64,000 nucleotides of DNA from Couchioplanes caeruleus (lineage in GTDB: Bacteria > Actinomycetota > Actinomycetes > Mycobacteriales > Micromonosporaceae): assembly GCF_003751945.1 (NCBI RefSeq), contig NZ_RJKL01000001.1, positions 1,550,001 through 1,614,000 on the forward strand, in the 5' to 3' direction. This document shows, in pieces, positions 24,836 to 32,223 of this stretch. The first letter of the stretch is position 1, and each line of letters begins with the position of its first letter. The notes beneath the pieces are model-generated. The model searched no databases. It worked only from the letters and a program-made list of their open reading frames with translations, and was not told the origin of the DNA. Position numbers and translations under genes: made by a program.

Positions 24836-25980
24836 CCGATCTGGACCGGTCCGCCCGACGCCGGGCAACCGCCGAAGTGTTCTGGGTCTTCCTGCGCATC
24901 GGCGCGTTGTCGTTCGGCGGCCCCGCAGCGACGACGGGACTGGTCCACAGCAAAGTCGTCCTCGGTCTGAAATGGATCGACAAACGCGACTTCCTCGACC
25001 TGGCTGGCATTGTCAGTGTGCTGCCCGGTCCGAACGCCGTGGAGATGGCCATGCACATCGGCCGCCACAGGGCCGGGCGGGCCGGCTTCGTGGCCGGCGG
25101 CGTGGCGTTCATCCTCCCCGGCGCCCTACTGGCCACGATCCTGGGCGCGTTGTATGTGCAGTACGGGACCACCCCGGCGGCCGCCTCGCTGCTGTACGGC
25201 ATCAAACCTGTGGTCGTCGCGGTCACCGCCTGGACCGTCATACGGCTCGCCGGCTCCGCGAAACCCCGCCGCCCACGACGTGCCGTCCTCATGGCCGGCG
25301 TGGCCGTCGCGTACGTCATCGGGGTCGACGAACTGCTCCTGCTCGCCGTCGCGGGGGTGCTCGGGCTCGCCGCTCACCTGCGGCACACCGGCGTGCCGCA
25401 CAAGCCGGGCGCCCTGACGCTCGCGTTGGCGGCGCCCATGGGCCAGCCCGACCTACCGTCGCTGGCCGGCGTGTTCCTCAAGGCCGGCGCGCTGCTGTTC
25501 GGCGGCGGGGCCGTGCTGCTGGCGCTGCTGCGCGGCGAGCTCGTGGTCGACCGTGGCTGGATCACCGAGTCCCAGCTGCTCGACGCCATCGCCGTGGGCC
25601 AGGTGACCCCGGGGCCGGTGCTCAACACGGCCACCTTCCTCGGCTACACACTCGGCGGGCTGCCGGGTGCGCTGATCGTCACGATCGTCGTGGTACTGCC
25701 GTCCTTCGTGCTGATGGCAGCGGCCGGCCCCCTGCTACGGCTCATCCGCTCCTACAGCTGGACCCGCGCCGTACTCGACGGCGTCACCCTCGGCGTGATC
25801 GGCGTGCTCGCCGGAGTCACGGTCGAGTTCGGCCGGACCGGGATCATCGATCCGCTCACCGCTGCCGTTGCCGCGGGCGCAGCCCTGATCCTGTGGCGCC
25901 GACCCCGGTCCGCCCTCGTCCTCGTCGCCGCCGGCGCCGCCTTCGGGTTGCTTCGGCTCCTGGCCCACCACTACATGTGA
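24832..25980 (+). CDS. chrA: CHR-family (chromate-type) ion transporter
   Basis: 382 residues with two homologous halves, the long form of the CHR family. Half one begins VFWVFLRIGALSFGGPAATTGLVHSKVVLGLKWIDKRDFLDLAGIVSVLPGPNAVEMAMHIG. Half two begins FLKAGALLFGGGAVLLALLRGELVVDRGWITESQLLDAIAVGQVTPGPVLNTATFLGY. The FGGP/FGGG and PGP motifs are family hallmarks. Such proteins exchange chromate or related oxyanions for sulfate. Coupling to modABC by a 4-bp overlap suggests it exports an oxyanion taken up by, or competing in, that system; this is inference. The gene symbol follows family usage. Confidence 0.9.
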   Translation: MTDLDRSARRRATAEVFWVFLRIGALSFGGPAATTGLVHSKVVLGLKWIDKRDFLDLAGIVSVLPGPNAVEMAMHIGRHRAGRAGFVAGGVAFILPGALLATILGALYVQYGTTPAAASLLYGIKPVVVAVTAWTVIRLAGSAKPRRPRRAVLMAGVAVAYVIGVDELLLLAVAGVLGLAAHLRHTGVPHKPGALTLALAAPMGQPDLPSLAGVFLKAGALLFGGGAVLLALLRGELVVDRGWITESQLLDAIAVGQVTPGPVLNTATFLGYTLGGLPGALIVTIVVVLPSFVLMAAAGPLLRLIRSYSWTRAVLDGVTLGVIGVLAGVTVEFGRTGIIDPLTAAVAAGAALILWRRPRSALVLVAAGAAFGLLRLLAHHYM

Positions 25981-25990
25981 AGGAGGAATA

Positions 25991-27229
25991 GTGCCACGAT
26001 TTACTCTGGTGTGGGCGGAGCTGACAGGCAGACCGATCCGCACCCTCACCGGCGCGGTCAGCCTTGCGATCGGACTCGCGCTCTTCCTAAGCCTCCAGGC
26101 GTACGGCAGCGGATACCGGCAAGCTGCCAGGGCTCCGCTGTCGGAGATCGGCACCGACATCGTCGCCCAGCGCGAAGGCGACCGGCCACAAGCGTTCGAA
26201 GGCGCTGTCTTCCCGCACTCCGCCGCGGTGATCACCGACGACCAGGCATCGTCCATCGCCGCCACCGACGGCGTCGAGGCGACCAGCCGAGCCCTGATCT
26301 TCTGGTCCTTCCAGGACGACGACCTGGTCGTCACGCTCGGCATGGACCCGGCGGAACGGATCGGGCCGGGCCGGCTGAGCGCCGGTCTCCGCGCCGGCCG
26401 GTTCCTGCAACCTCAAGACTCCGGAGTTGCCGTGCTCGACCTGAGCTATGCGGAGCAGAAGCAGATCAAGACCGGCGACACCTTCACCATCGCCGGGCAG
26501 GCGTTCACGGTGGTCGGCCTCGTCGACACCAGCCGAGCCGGCCAGATCGCCAACGCCAACGCCTACCTGCCTCTCGCCGACGCACAGAAGATCACCACAT
26601 CTGCCGGAATCTCGGGCCCGACCGACGTCAACATGGTCTTCGTCACCGCCCAGCCCGCCAGCAGCGAAGCGGTCGCCCGTGAAGTCGCGGCCGCGCTCGG
26701 CAAGGACAGCCTCATCACCACGCCACAGTCGTTCGACGACGCCCTGGGCTCCACCTTCTCCCTGATCGACCGCTTCGGCCTGCTGGTCGGTATCGCCGCG
26801 CTGCTCGTCGCGGCGGCCGGGCTGGCACGCACGGTGAGCGCCAACCTCGCCGAACGGCGCCGTGACGTCGCCGTGATGCGGGCGGTGGGCTGGCCGCGCC
26901 GCGCCGTGACAACCCAGCTCACCGCGGAGACGGCGGCCATCACCACACTCGGCCTGGTACTTGGTGTCCTGGGCGCCGTGGCGGTGACCTGGGCCCTGAA
27001 CACGACGACCGTCACCGTGCCGGTCCCCTGGGAACTCAGCCCCACCCCCCACTTCCTGGCGGGCGGAGCCCGGCAACTGTCCCTCACCGTCCCGATGAAC
27101 GCCTCGCTGGACGTGTTCCTGATCGCCGCCGCCGCACTGGCCAGCCTGGTTGCGGCAACGCTGGTGAGCATTCTCGCCGCGAGGCGCGCCGCCGGCATCA
27201 AACCCATGGAGGCCTGGCGTGTCCAGTGA
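25991..27229 (+). CDS. FtsX/MacB-type ABC transporter permease
   Basis: 412 residues. TM1 follows a short N-terminus (GAVSLAIGLALFLSLQAYGSGYRQAARAPLSEIGTDIVAQREGD), then an extracytoplasmic MacB-type periplasmic-core domain (residues about 45-250) and three C-terminal spans. Coupling motif RRRDVAVMRAVGWPRRAVTTQLTAETA sits between TM2 and TM3. The same TM1 segment (FREAARAPLAGIAADLVITRPDGG) recurs in the second permease at 28288, showing they form a heterodimer pair. Its 3' end overlaps the ATPase gene by 11 bp. It lies 10 bp after chrA with AAGGAGGA upstream. Confidence 0.9.
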   Translation: MPRFTLVWAELTGRPIRTLTGAVSLAIGLALFLSLQAYGSGYRQAARAPLSEIGTDIVAQREGDRPQAFEGAVFPHSAAVITDDQASSIAATDGVEATSRALIFWSFQDDDLVVTLGMDPAERIGPGRLSAGLRAGRFLQPQDSGVAVLDLSYAEQKQIKTGDTFTIAGQAFTVVGLVDTSRAGQIANANAYLPLADAQKITTSAGISGPTDVNMVFVTAQPASSEAVAREVAAALGKDSLITTPQSFDDALGSTFSLIDRFGLLVGIAALLVAAAGLARTVSANLAERRRDVAVMRAVGWPRRAVTTQLTAETAAITTLGLVLGVLGAVAVTWALNTTTVTVPVPWELSPTPHFLAGGARQLSLTVPMNASLDVFLIAAAALASLVAATLVSILAARRAAGIKPMEAWRVQ

Positions 27230-27881
27230 AGTCCTGAAAGCCGAGGGGATCCGCAAGTCCTTCGGCAAGGTCACCGCGGTGGCCGGCATCGACCTGACCA
27301 TTCAGGCCGGCGAGTTCCTCGCGATCGTGGGCCGATCGGGATCGGGAAAGAGCACGCTTCTCAATCTCCTCGCCGGCCTCGACTCGCCCGACTCCGGCCG
27401 GATCAGCAGCCAGGGCCGCGTACTGCCCACCGGCGAGGACGACCTGGCCGACTGGCGCCGCGCGCACGTCGGTCTGGTCTTCCAGGCATTCCATCTGATC
27501 CCGACGCTGTCGGCGTTGGAGAACGTGGCCATCCCGCTCTACCCCCAGCGGATGAGCGACACCGCACGCCGGGAGCAGGCCCGCAAACGCCTGGAGCAGG
27601 TGGGCCTCGGCAACCGGACGACCCACCGACCCGGTCAACTCTCCGGCGGAGAGCAGCAGCGGGTCGCGATCGCGCGAGCGCTGGTCGGCGAACCGTCGCT
27701 GGTCCTCGCCGACGAACCCACGGGCAACCTCGACACTGCCACGGGCCAGGACATCCTCGACATGTTCCAGCGGCTGCGCCACGAGACCGGATTCGCGCTG
27801 GTCGTGGTCACCCACGACGAGAAGGTGGCCGCCGCAGCCGACCGGCAGATCAGACTTCAAGACGGAGTGGAGGTCGCATGA
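27219..27881 (+). CDS. LolD/MacB-type ABC transporter ATP-binding protein
   Basis: 220 residues: Walker [11 protein letters not shown]-loop [22 protein letters not shown], signature [15 protein letters not shown], Walker [17 protein letters not shown] and H-loop [15 protein letters not shown]. The ADEPTGNLD motif is specific to the FtsE/LolD/MacB class that works by mechanotransmission rather than substrate transport through the membrane. It overlaps the upstream permease and the downstream lipoprotein gene, so it serves the two FtsX-type permeases of this unit. Confidence 0.93.
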   Translation: MSSEVLKAEGIRKSFGKVTAVAGIDLTIQAGEFLAIVGRSGSGKSTLLNLLAGLDSPDSGRISSQGRVLPTGEDDLADWRRAHVGLVFQAFHLIPTLSALENVAIPLYPQRMSDTARREQARKRLEQVGLGNRTTHRPGQLSGGEQQRVAIARALVGEPSLVLADEPTGNLDTATGQDILDMFQRLRHETGFALVVVTHDEKVAAAADRQIRLQDGVEVA

Positions 27882-28282
27882 CCAGGACACGGATTGCCGC
27901 GCTGGCGCTGAGCGCACTACTCGCCGCCGGCGGCTGCAGCTCGCCGGAGCAAGAGACCGCGGACCCCACCGCGGGTGTGGACGTCGACCTCGTCTACCTC
28001 AATCACCCCCCGGTGCAACCGGTCCTGCGGGACATCGACAAGGTCCTCGCCGGCTACCAGGAAAAGATCAGCGTCACCCGGTACGACGCCGACACCCCTG
28101 ACGGGAGGAAGTTCGCCGACGAGCACCATCTGACCGGGCACGTTGCGATCGCCATCCTCATCGACGGTGAGGTGGCCTTCAAGGGATTCCCGGCCGGCGC
28201 GGCGCCCGTGCAGAGCGCCGAGGGTGACTGGGAGATCAAGGACCTCGACGCTGCTCTTCAGCAGCGGACGACGAACGGCTGA
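27878..28282 (+). CDS. Lipoprotein with thioredoxin-like fold lacking the CxxC pair
   Basis: 134 residues. The signal ALSALLAAGGCSS gives an acylated Cys near residue 20. The mature part, VDLVYLNHPPVQPVLRDIDKVLAGYQEKISVTRYDADTPDGRKFADEHHLTGHVAIAILIDGEVAFKGFPAG, follows the thioredoxin beta-alpha-beta pattern. It keeps the position of the cis-Pro loop (GHVAIAILIDG) poorly, and the active-site CxxC is replaced by HPPVQP. It is therefore a binding rather than redox protein. It is embedded between the ATPase and second permease genes, so it is probably the extracytoplasmic partner of this export complex. Confidence 0.7.
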   Translation: MTRTRIAALALSALLAAGGCSSPEQETADPTAGVDVDLVYLNHPPVQPVLRDIDKVLAGYQEKISVTRYDADTPDGRKFADEHHLTGHVAIAILIDGEVAFKGFPAGAAPVQSAEGDWEIKDLDAALQQRTTNG

Positions 28283-28287
28283 CGGCG

Positions 28288-29511
28288 GTGAACCACTACG
28301 TTGGCTCGCAGTTACGCCACCGTCGGCGACGTGCCGCAGCGGTGGTGGCTGCGGTGGCCCTGGGTGCGGCACTGCTGATCGCCCTCACGTCTCTCGGCTC
28401 CGGTTTCCGTGAGGCCGCCCGTGCCCCGCTGGCCGGCATCGCCGCCGATCTCGTCATCACCCGCCCGGACGGCGGCATCCCTTCCGAGCAGACCGGACGC
28501 GGTGTACGCCAGCCGTTCGGCCTGTCCACCTTCGACACCGGCGAGATCGGGCAGATGAGCGCCGTGCCGGGCGTCGACACGGCCGTGGGCGCACTGCAGA
28601 TCTGGGACTTCGGGCCCCGTTCGACCATCACCATCGCCGGAGTCGATCCCGGACAGCGGTCTGTCGGCCCGGGCCGGATCCTGGATCACAACCTGATCGC
28701 GGGCCGCTCCTTCCACCCCGGTGAGCAGCGCGTGGCCGTCCTCGACCGCCACTATGCCGCGTTCTATGACACCAAGGTGGGCCAGCAGGTCACAGTCGGC
28801 GGACGTGACTTCAGCGTGGTCGGCGTGGTAGAGGTCAAGGATTCAGCGCAGACCGCGGCCTCGAACATCTATCTCCCACTCGCTGACGCACAGCAACTGG
28901 CCGGCCTGGCCGCGAACCAGGTCAACCAGGTACACGTGCAGGTCGGCAACTCGGCCGACACCGAAGCCGTCACCGCAGGAATCACCGCGCGCGTCGGACA
29001 GGTCAGCGCCATCACCGCCGACAGCCTCGTACAGATCATGGGAGCAGTGGGACGCATCTCCGCCCGCTTCTCCACCATCGCGGCGATCATCGGCGGCATC
29101 GGCGGACTGGTTCTGAGCTGGACGGCACTACGCGGCCTGGTCTCCGAACGCACCCGTGAGATCGGACTACTCATGGCCGTCGGCTGGCGACGGTCCCACG
29201 TCGTCGCCGCCTTCCGCATCGAAGCCCTGATTCTCGGCCTTGTCGGTGCCGCCGTGGGCATCGCCCTCGGCATCGTCCTGGCCTGGCTGCTCTCCTACAT
29301 CCCCGCCCCCGATCTCGTTGCCGCTCCACCCTCGATGTCCGGGCACAGCGACGCCGTACAGACCACTGACACCGGGTTGCCCGTCAGGGTCAGCCTCACC
29401 GCTGTGGGTGCGGCCGCGCTGGTGTCCCTGGCCGGAGCGACCGGCGCCGGATCCCTGGCAGCCCGCCGCGCAACCCGGCTCAAGCCCGCAAGGAGCCTCG
29501 TGTCTCTGTGA
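28288..29511 (+). CDS. FtsX/MacB-type ABC transporter permease
   Basis: 407 residues with the same layout as the permease at 25991: TM1 (AAVVAAVALGAALLIALTSLGSGF), MacB-type external domain (about 45-245), then three spans with coupling motif SERTREIGLLMAVGWRRSHVVAAFRIEA. A Pro-rich external loop (YIPAPDLVAAPPSMSGHSD) precedes the last span. It is the fourth and last gene of the export module; together with 25991 it probably forms a heterodimer powered by the ATPase at 27219. Confidence 0.9.
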   Translation: MNHYVGSQLRHRRRRAAAVVAAVALGAALLIALTSLGSGFREAARAPLAGIAADLVITRPDGGIPSEQTGRGVRQPFGLSTFDTGEIGQMSAVPGVDTAVGALQIWDFGPRSTITIAGVDPGQRSVGPGRILDHNLIAGRSFHPGEQRVAVLDRHYAAFYDTKVGQQVTVGGRDFSVVGVVEVKDSAQTAASNIYLPLADAQQLAGLAANQVNQVHVQVGNSADTEAVTAGITARVGQVSAITADSLVQIMGAVGRISARFSTIAAIIGGIGGLVLSWTALRGLVSERTREIGLLMAVGWRRSHVVAAFRIEALILGLVGAAVGIALGIVLAWLLSYIPAPDLVAAPPSMSGHSDAVQTTDTGLPVRVSLTAVGAAALVSLAGATGAGSLAARRATRLKPARSLVSL

Positions 29512-29700
29512 AGACGGCATTCCTCTATCGCTCGGCGCCGACCCCTGGCGCGGCCGGCAACGGACAAAGACCGCCGCGTCCGAGAAACCCGGACCATTCG
29601 ATAGCCAGATGACCCGAGCAGGAACGCACCACGCAGGTACGCAAGCCGGCCGAGGCCACATGGCCACGGCCGAGCGGACGAGCACGGTCCCAGAGCGTCA

Positions 29701-29742
29701 ATGGTTGTACCGCCGAACTAAATGGTTGTATAGTGGAACCAT
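29701..29742. promoter_or_regulatory. Probable MarR operator (direct and inverted repeats)
   Basis: ATGGTTGTA occurs at 29701-29709 and 29722-29730, 21 bp apart (two helical turns). The second copy forms an inverted repeat with AACCAT (29737-29742), which overlaps the ATG of the MarR gene at 29741. TATAGT between the arms may be the -10. The GTTGTAT core is also found in the operators at 49426-49482 next to another MarR gene. Confidence 0.6.
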
Positions 29743-30244
29743 GACTGAGGTGGACGCGCTGGCGTTACAGAACCGGATCAGCGCTTTCGTGCGGGCGTTC
29801 GGTCTGCATCAGCCGGACCGCACGCCGTGCGGTGAGGTGGTCCCGGTCTCGGAGGTGCATGCGATGGCCGAGTTGGCCAACGACGGGGCGCTGACCCAGA
29901 CGGAGCTGATGGGCCGGCTGCGGCTCGAGAAGAGCACGGTCAGCCGCCTGGTCGGGCAGCTGATCGGCCGCGGCTGGGTGCGGCGCGGCAAACGCCCCGG
30001 CGACGCCCGGCTGGTCTGGCTGGAGCTGACCGAGGCGGGCCGGGCGGCAGCCGGGCAACTCGCCGCGGCGCGGGCGGCCCGGTTCGCCGCTCTGCTGGAC
30101 AACATCCCTACCGAGCAGCGCCCGGCAGTGGTCGACGCGCTCGCGCTACTGGTGCAGGCCGCCGCCGGACCCGTGGCGGTGCCGGTGGGCGTCGGGGCGG
30201 CAGACCTTGATCAGCGTGCCTTTCCCGCCGGGACCCCCTCATGA
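29741..30244 (+). CDS. MarR-family transcriptional regulator
   Basis: 167 residues. The winged helix reads VSEVHAMAELANDGALTQTELMGRLRLEKSTVSRLVGQLIGRGWVRRGKRPGDARLVWLELTEAGR, a complete MarR DNA-binding domain including the D-x-R wing. The ATG lies inside the repeat pair at 29701-29742, so autorepression is likely. The stop overlaps the start of a small membrane-protein gene by 4 bp. The copper operon starts about 340 bp after that gene but has its own CsoR-type site. Confidence 0.88.
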   Translation: MTEVDALALQNRISAFVRAFGLHQPDRTPCGEVVPVSEVHAMAELANDGALTQTELMGRLRLEKSTVSRLVGQLIGRGWVRRGKRPGDARLVWLELTEAGRAAAGQLAAARAARFAALLDNIPTEQRPAVVDALALLVQAAAGPVAVPVGVGAADLDQRAFPAGTPS

Positions 30245-30675
30245 AGCCCGGCCCACCAGACACGGCTCCGATGCCCGCCGGTGAGGCGACGCCGACCGGC
30301 CGTCGGTACCGGATCGGTGCCCGGCCGACCGTGGCCGGGGTGGTCGGTGCCGTCCTCGGGCTGCTGCCTCACCTGGCACATCACATCGGCTGGTTCGCGG
30401 GTACCGCCCTGATCGCCGGAGCCGGTGGCACGGCCCTGTTCGCGGCGGTGGGACTGGCCGCAATGGCGCCGATGCTGTTGCGCCTGCACCGCCGGTTCAG
30501 GTGGTGGGGGCCTGGCATCGCGCTGGCCGGGTACGCGCTGATGTTCACCCTGTCATCCACGCTGATCGGCCCCGCCTTGCGCTCCGGAATGGGTGAACCG
30601 GCGCCGCACGCTCCGGCGCACACCGAGCACAGGCCGAGCCCGGGCAGTAGCGGACACGGCCACCAGCCGCGCTAG
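30241..30675 (+). CDS. Small membrane protein with His-rich tail
   Basis: 144 residues. Three hydrophobic segments follow a Pro-rich N-terminus: VAGVVGAVLGLLPHLAHHIGWF, TALIAGAGGTALFAAVGLAAMAPML and GPGIALAGYALMFTLSSTLIG. LLPHLAHHI in the first span and the tail PAPHAPAHTEHRP...GHGHQPR are rich in His, a sign of metal contact. It is coupled to the MarR gene by ATGA and near copZ, so a role in copper or other metal handling is plausible but unproven. Confidence 0.72.
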   Translation: MKPGPPDTAPMPAGEATPTGRRYRIGARPTVAGVVGAVLGLLPHLAHHIGWFAGTALIAGAGGTALFAAVGLAAMAPMLLRLHRRFRWWGPGIALAGYALMFTLSSTLIGPALRSGMGEPAPHAPAHTEHRPSPGSSGHGHQPR

Positions 30676-31018
30676 AAGCCGACCGCCCATGACGCCATGA
30701 ACCAGGCGAGCCCGGCGATGACGGGCCCTCGGTGGTCCGGCCTGTCAGGCACGCGTTCCCTGGATCGCGCCGACGCTGCCCGTGTGGTCGCCGCCGAGCT
30801 ACTGGTCCCGGGCTTGCGCCACACCACATCCCGGACGCGGCCGCTGCAAGCCGGCGGCGCCGGCGCGCCGTCCGCTGCCGAGTTGTCGTTGGTGCGCCGG
30901 TCGCACCCGGCGGGACTCTTGTGGTGCGGCCGCCATGTCGTGGATACCCCGTGGGGGTATAAGTACCGTCGATGGAAAGCGGCACTCGGCCGCTGGTTCC
31001 TTGTGAAGGAGAACAGTC
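30676..31018. other. Intergenic region upstream of the copper operon
   Basis: No credible gene: the open frames here have the composition of out-of-frame sequence and no ribosome-binding sites. The only clear element is the CsoR-type palindrome at 30944-30960. Confidence 0.5.
30944..30960. promoter_or_regulatory. CsoR-type copper operator
   Basis: ATACCCC-GTG-GGGGTAT is a perfect inverted repeat 58 bp before copZ. It matches the known CsoR box of actinobacteria (TATACCCC-N3-GGGGTATA type). Cu(I)-loaded CsoR would release it and switch on copZ, the secreted protein and copA. No csoR gene is in the window, so control is in trans. Confidence 0.85.
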
Positions 31019-31234
31019 ATGACGACCCGGAACACCTACACCGTGACCGGCATGACCTGCTCGCACTGCGTCAACTCCGTCGACACCGAGATCCGGCAGA
31101 TCCCCGGCGTGACCGACGTGCAGGTCGACCTGGCCTCCGGTGGGGTCACCATCACCAGCGATCAGCCCCTCGACGAGACCGCGGTCGCCGCGGCCATCGA
31201 CGAGGCCGGATACGAACTCGTGCGGTCGTCATGA
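31019..31234 (+). CDS. copZ: Copper chaperone CopZ (heavy-metal-associated domain)
   Basis: 71 residues forming one HMA ferredoxin-like fold: YTVTGMTCSHCVNSVDTEIRQIPGVTDVQVDLASGGVTITSDQPLDETAVAAAIDEAGYEL. The Cu(I)-binding motif is GMTCSHC. It passes Cu(I) to the ATPase encoded at 32224. The ribosome-binding site GAAGGAGA precedes the ATG. It is the first gene after the CsoR-type operator, and its TGA overlaps the ATG of the next gene. Confidence 0.95.
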   Translation: MTTRNTYTVTGMTCSHCVNSVDTEIRQIPGVTDVQVDLASGGVTITSDQPLDETAVAAAIDEAGYELVRSS

Positions 31235-32211
31235 ACACCCCCACCAAGCTGGGAGCCTTCGGCCTGGGGCTTGCGGTCGTCTTCACCGCAGCCCTCGGCC
31301 TCGGCCGCACCGTCGGCCCTACCACGACGCCCGCCGGCACAGCCGCCCACGACCAGCACAACGAACCCGCCCAGGACGCCGCCGTCGCGGCATTGCCAGC
31401 AGGGCTGCAGGTCACCCAGGACGGCTACCGGCTGCAGCCGATCAGCACCGATCTCGCTGTCGGCGAAGCCAAACCGTTCCAGTTCCGCATCCTCGGGCCC
31501 GACGACAAGCCGGTCACCGACTACACCATCAGCCACGACAAGGACCTGCACCTGATCGTCGTCCGGCGCGACCTGTCCGGCTTCCAGCACGTACACCCGG
31601 AGTTGGCGGCCGACGGCACCTGGTCGATTCCCCTCGCCGTCGCCGCACCCGGGCAGTACCGGGTGTTCGCGGATTTCCAGCCCGACGGCGGCGCCGACGG
31701 GCTGACCCTCGGCGCTGACGTCCCTGCCGCCGGCGACTACCAGCCCCGCCCGCTGCCGGTGGCCGAACGCACCACCACCGTCGACGGCTACACCGTCACC
31801 ATCACCGGGGACCTCGTCCCGGGCGGCTCATCGCAGGTGACCCTGTCGGTGAGCAAGGACGGCACACCGGTCACCGACCTGCAGCCCTACCTCGGCGCCT
31901 ACGGCCACCTCGTCGCCCTGCGCGACGCCGATCTGGCCTACGTGCACGTGCACCCCGACGGCGAACCCGGCGACGGCAGGACAGCCGCCGGACCCGACAT
32001 CGTCTTCCACGCCGACGTCCCCTCCACCGGCAACTACCGGCTCTACCTCGACTTCCAGCACAACGGCACCGTGCGCACCGCGGAGTTCACCGCGAACGCC
32101 GGCACCCTGCTCCCCCAGGCCAGCGCACGCGCCGACATCCCGGCCCCGGCTGCCCCGTCGGCGGCGCCGAGCGCGTCGAAGCACGACGCTGACGGCCACA
32201 CCCACGATTAA
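31231..32211 (+). CDS. Secreted His-rich protein of the copper operon
   Basis: 326 residues. An N-terminal hydrophobic segment (LGAFGLGLAVVFTAALGLG) serves as signal or anchor. Two repeated beta-domains carry HDKDLHLIVVRRDLSGFQHVHPELAADGTW and LQPYLGAYGHLVALRDADLAYVHVHPDG, and a His-rich tail (SKHDADGHTHD) ends the protein. The H-x-H pairs, the neighbouring copZ and copA genes and the shared operator indicate copper binding outside the membrane. It is homologous to the protein encoded at 287-1171. The ATGA overlap couples it to copZ. Confidence 0.8.
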   Translation: MNTPTKLGAFGLGLAVVFTAALGLGRTVGPTTTPAGTAAHDQHNEPAQDAAVAALPAGLQVTQDGYRLQPISTDLAVGEAKPFQFRILGPDDKPVTDYTISHDKDLHLIVVRRDLSGFQHVHPELAADGTWSIPLAVAAPGQYRVFADFQPDGGADGLTLGADVPAAGDYQPRPLPVAERTTTVDGYTVTITGDLVPGGSSQVTLSVSKDGTPVTDLQPYLGAYGHLVALRDADLAYVHVHPDGEPGDGRTAAGPDIVFHADVPSTGNYRLYLDFQHNGTVRTAEFTANAGTLLPQASARADIPAPAAPSAAPSASKHDADGHTHD

Positions 32212-32223
32212 GGAGAAGCACTC

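Noticed and set aside
23672..24868. Open frame of nearly 400 codons on the minus strand opposite modC
   Set aside because: Antisense shadow of modB/modC; all motifs and codon bias belong to the plus strand.
30697..31018. Open frame upstream of copZ as a separate gene
   Set aside because: It runs on into the 31231 frame without its own start signal, has poor codon bias, and overlaps the CsoR-type operator.
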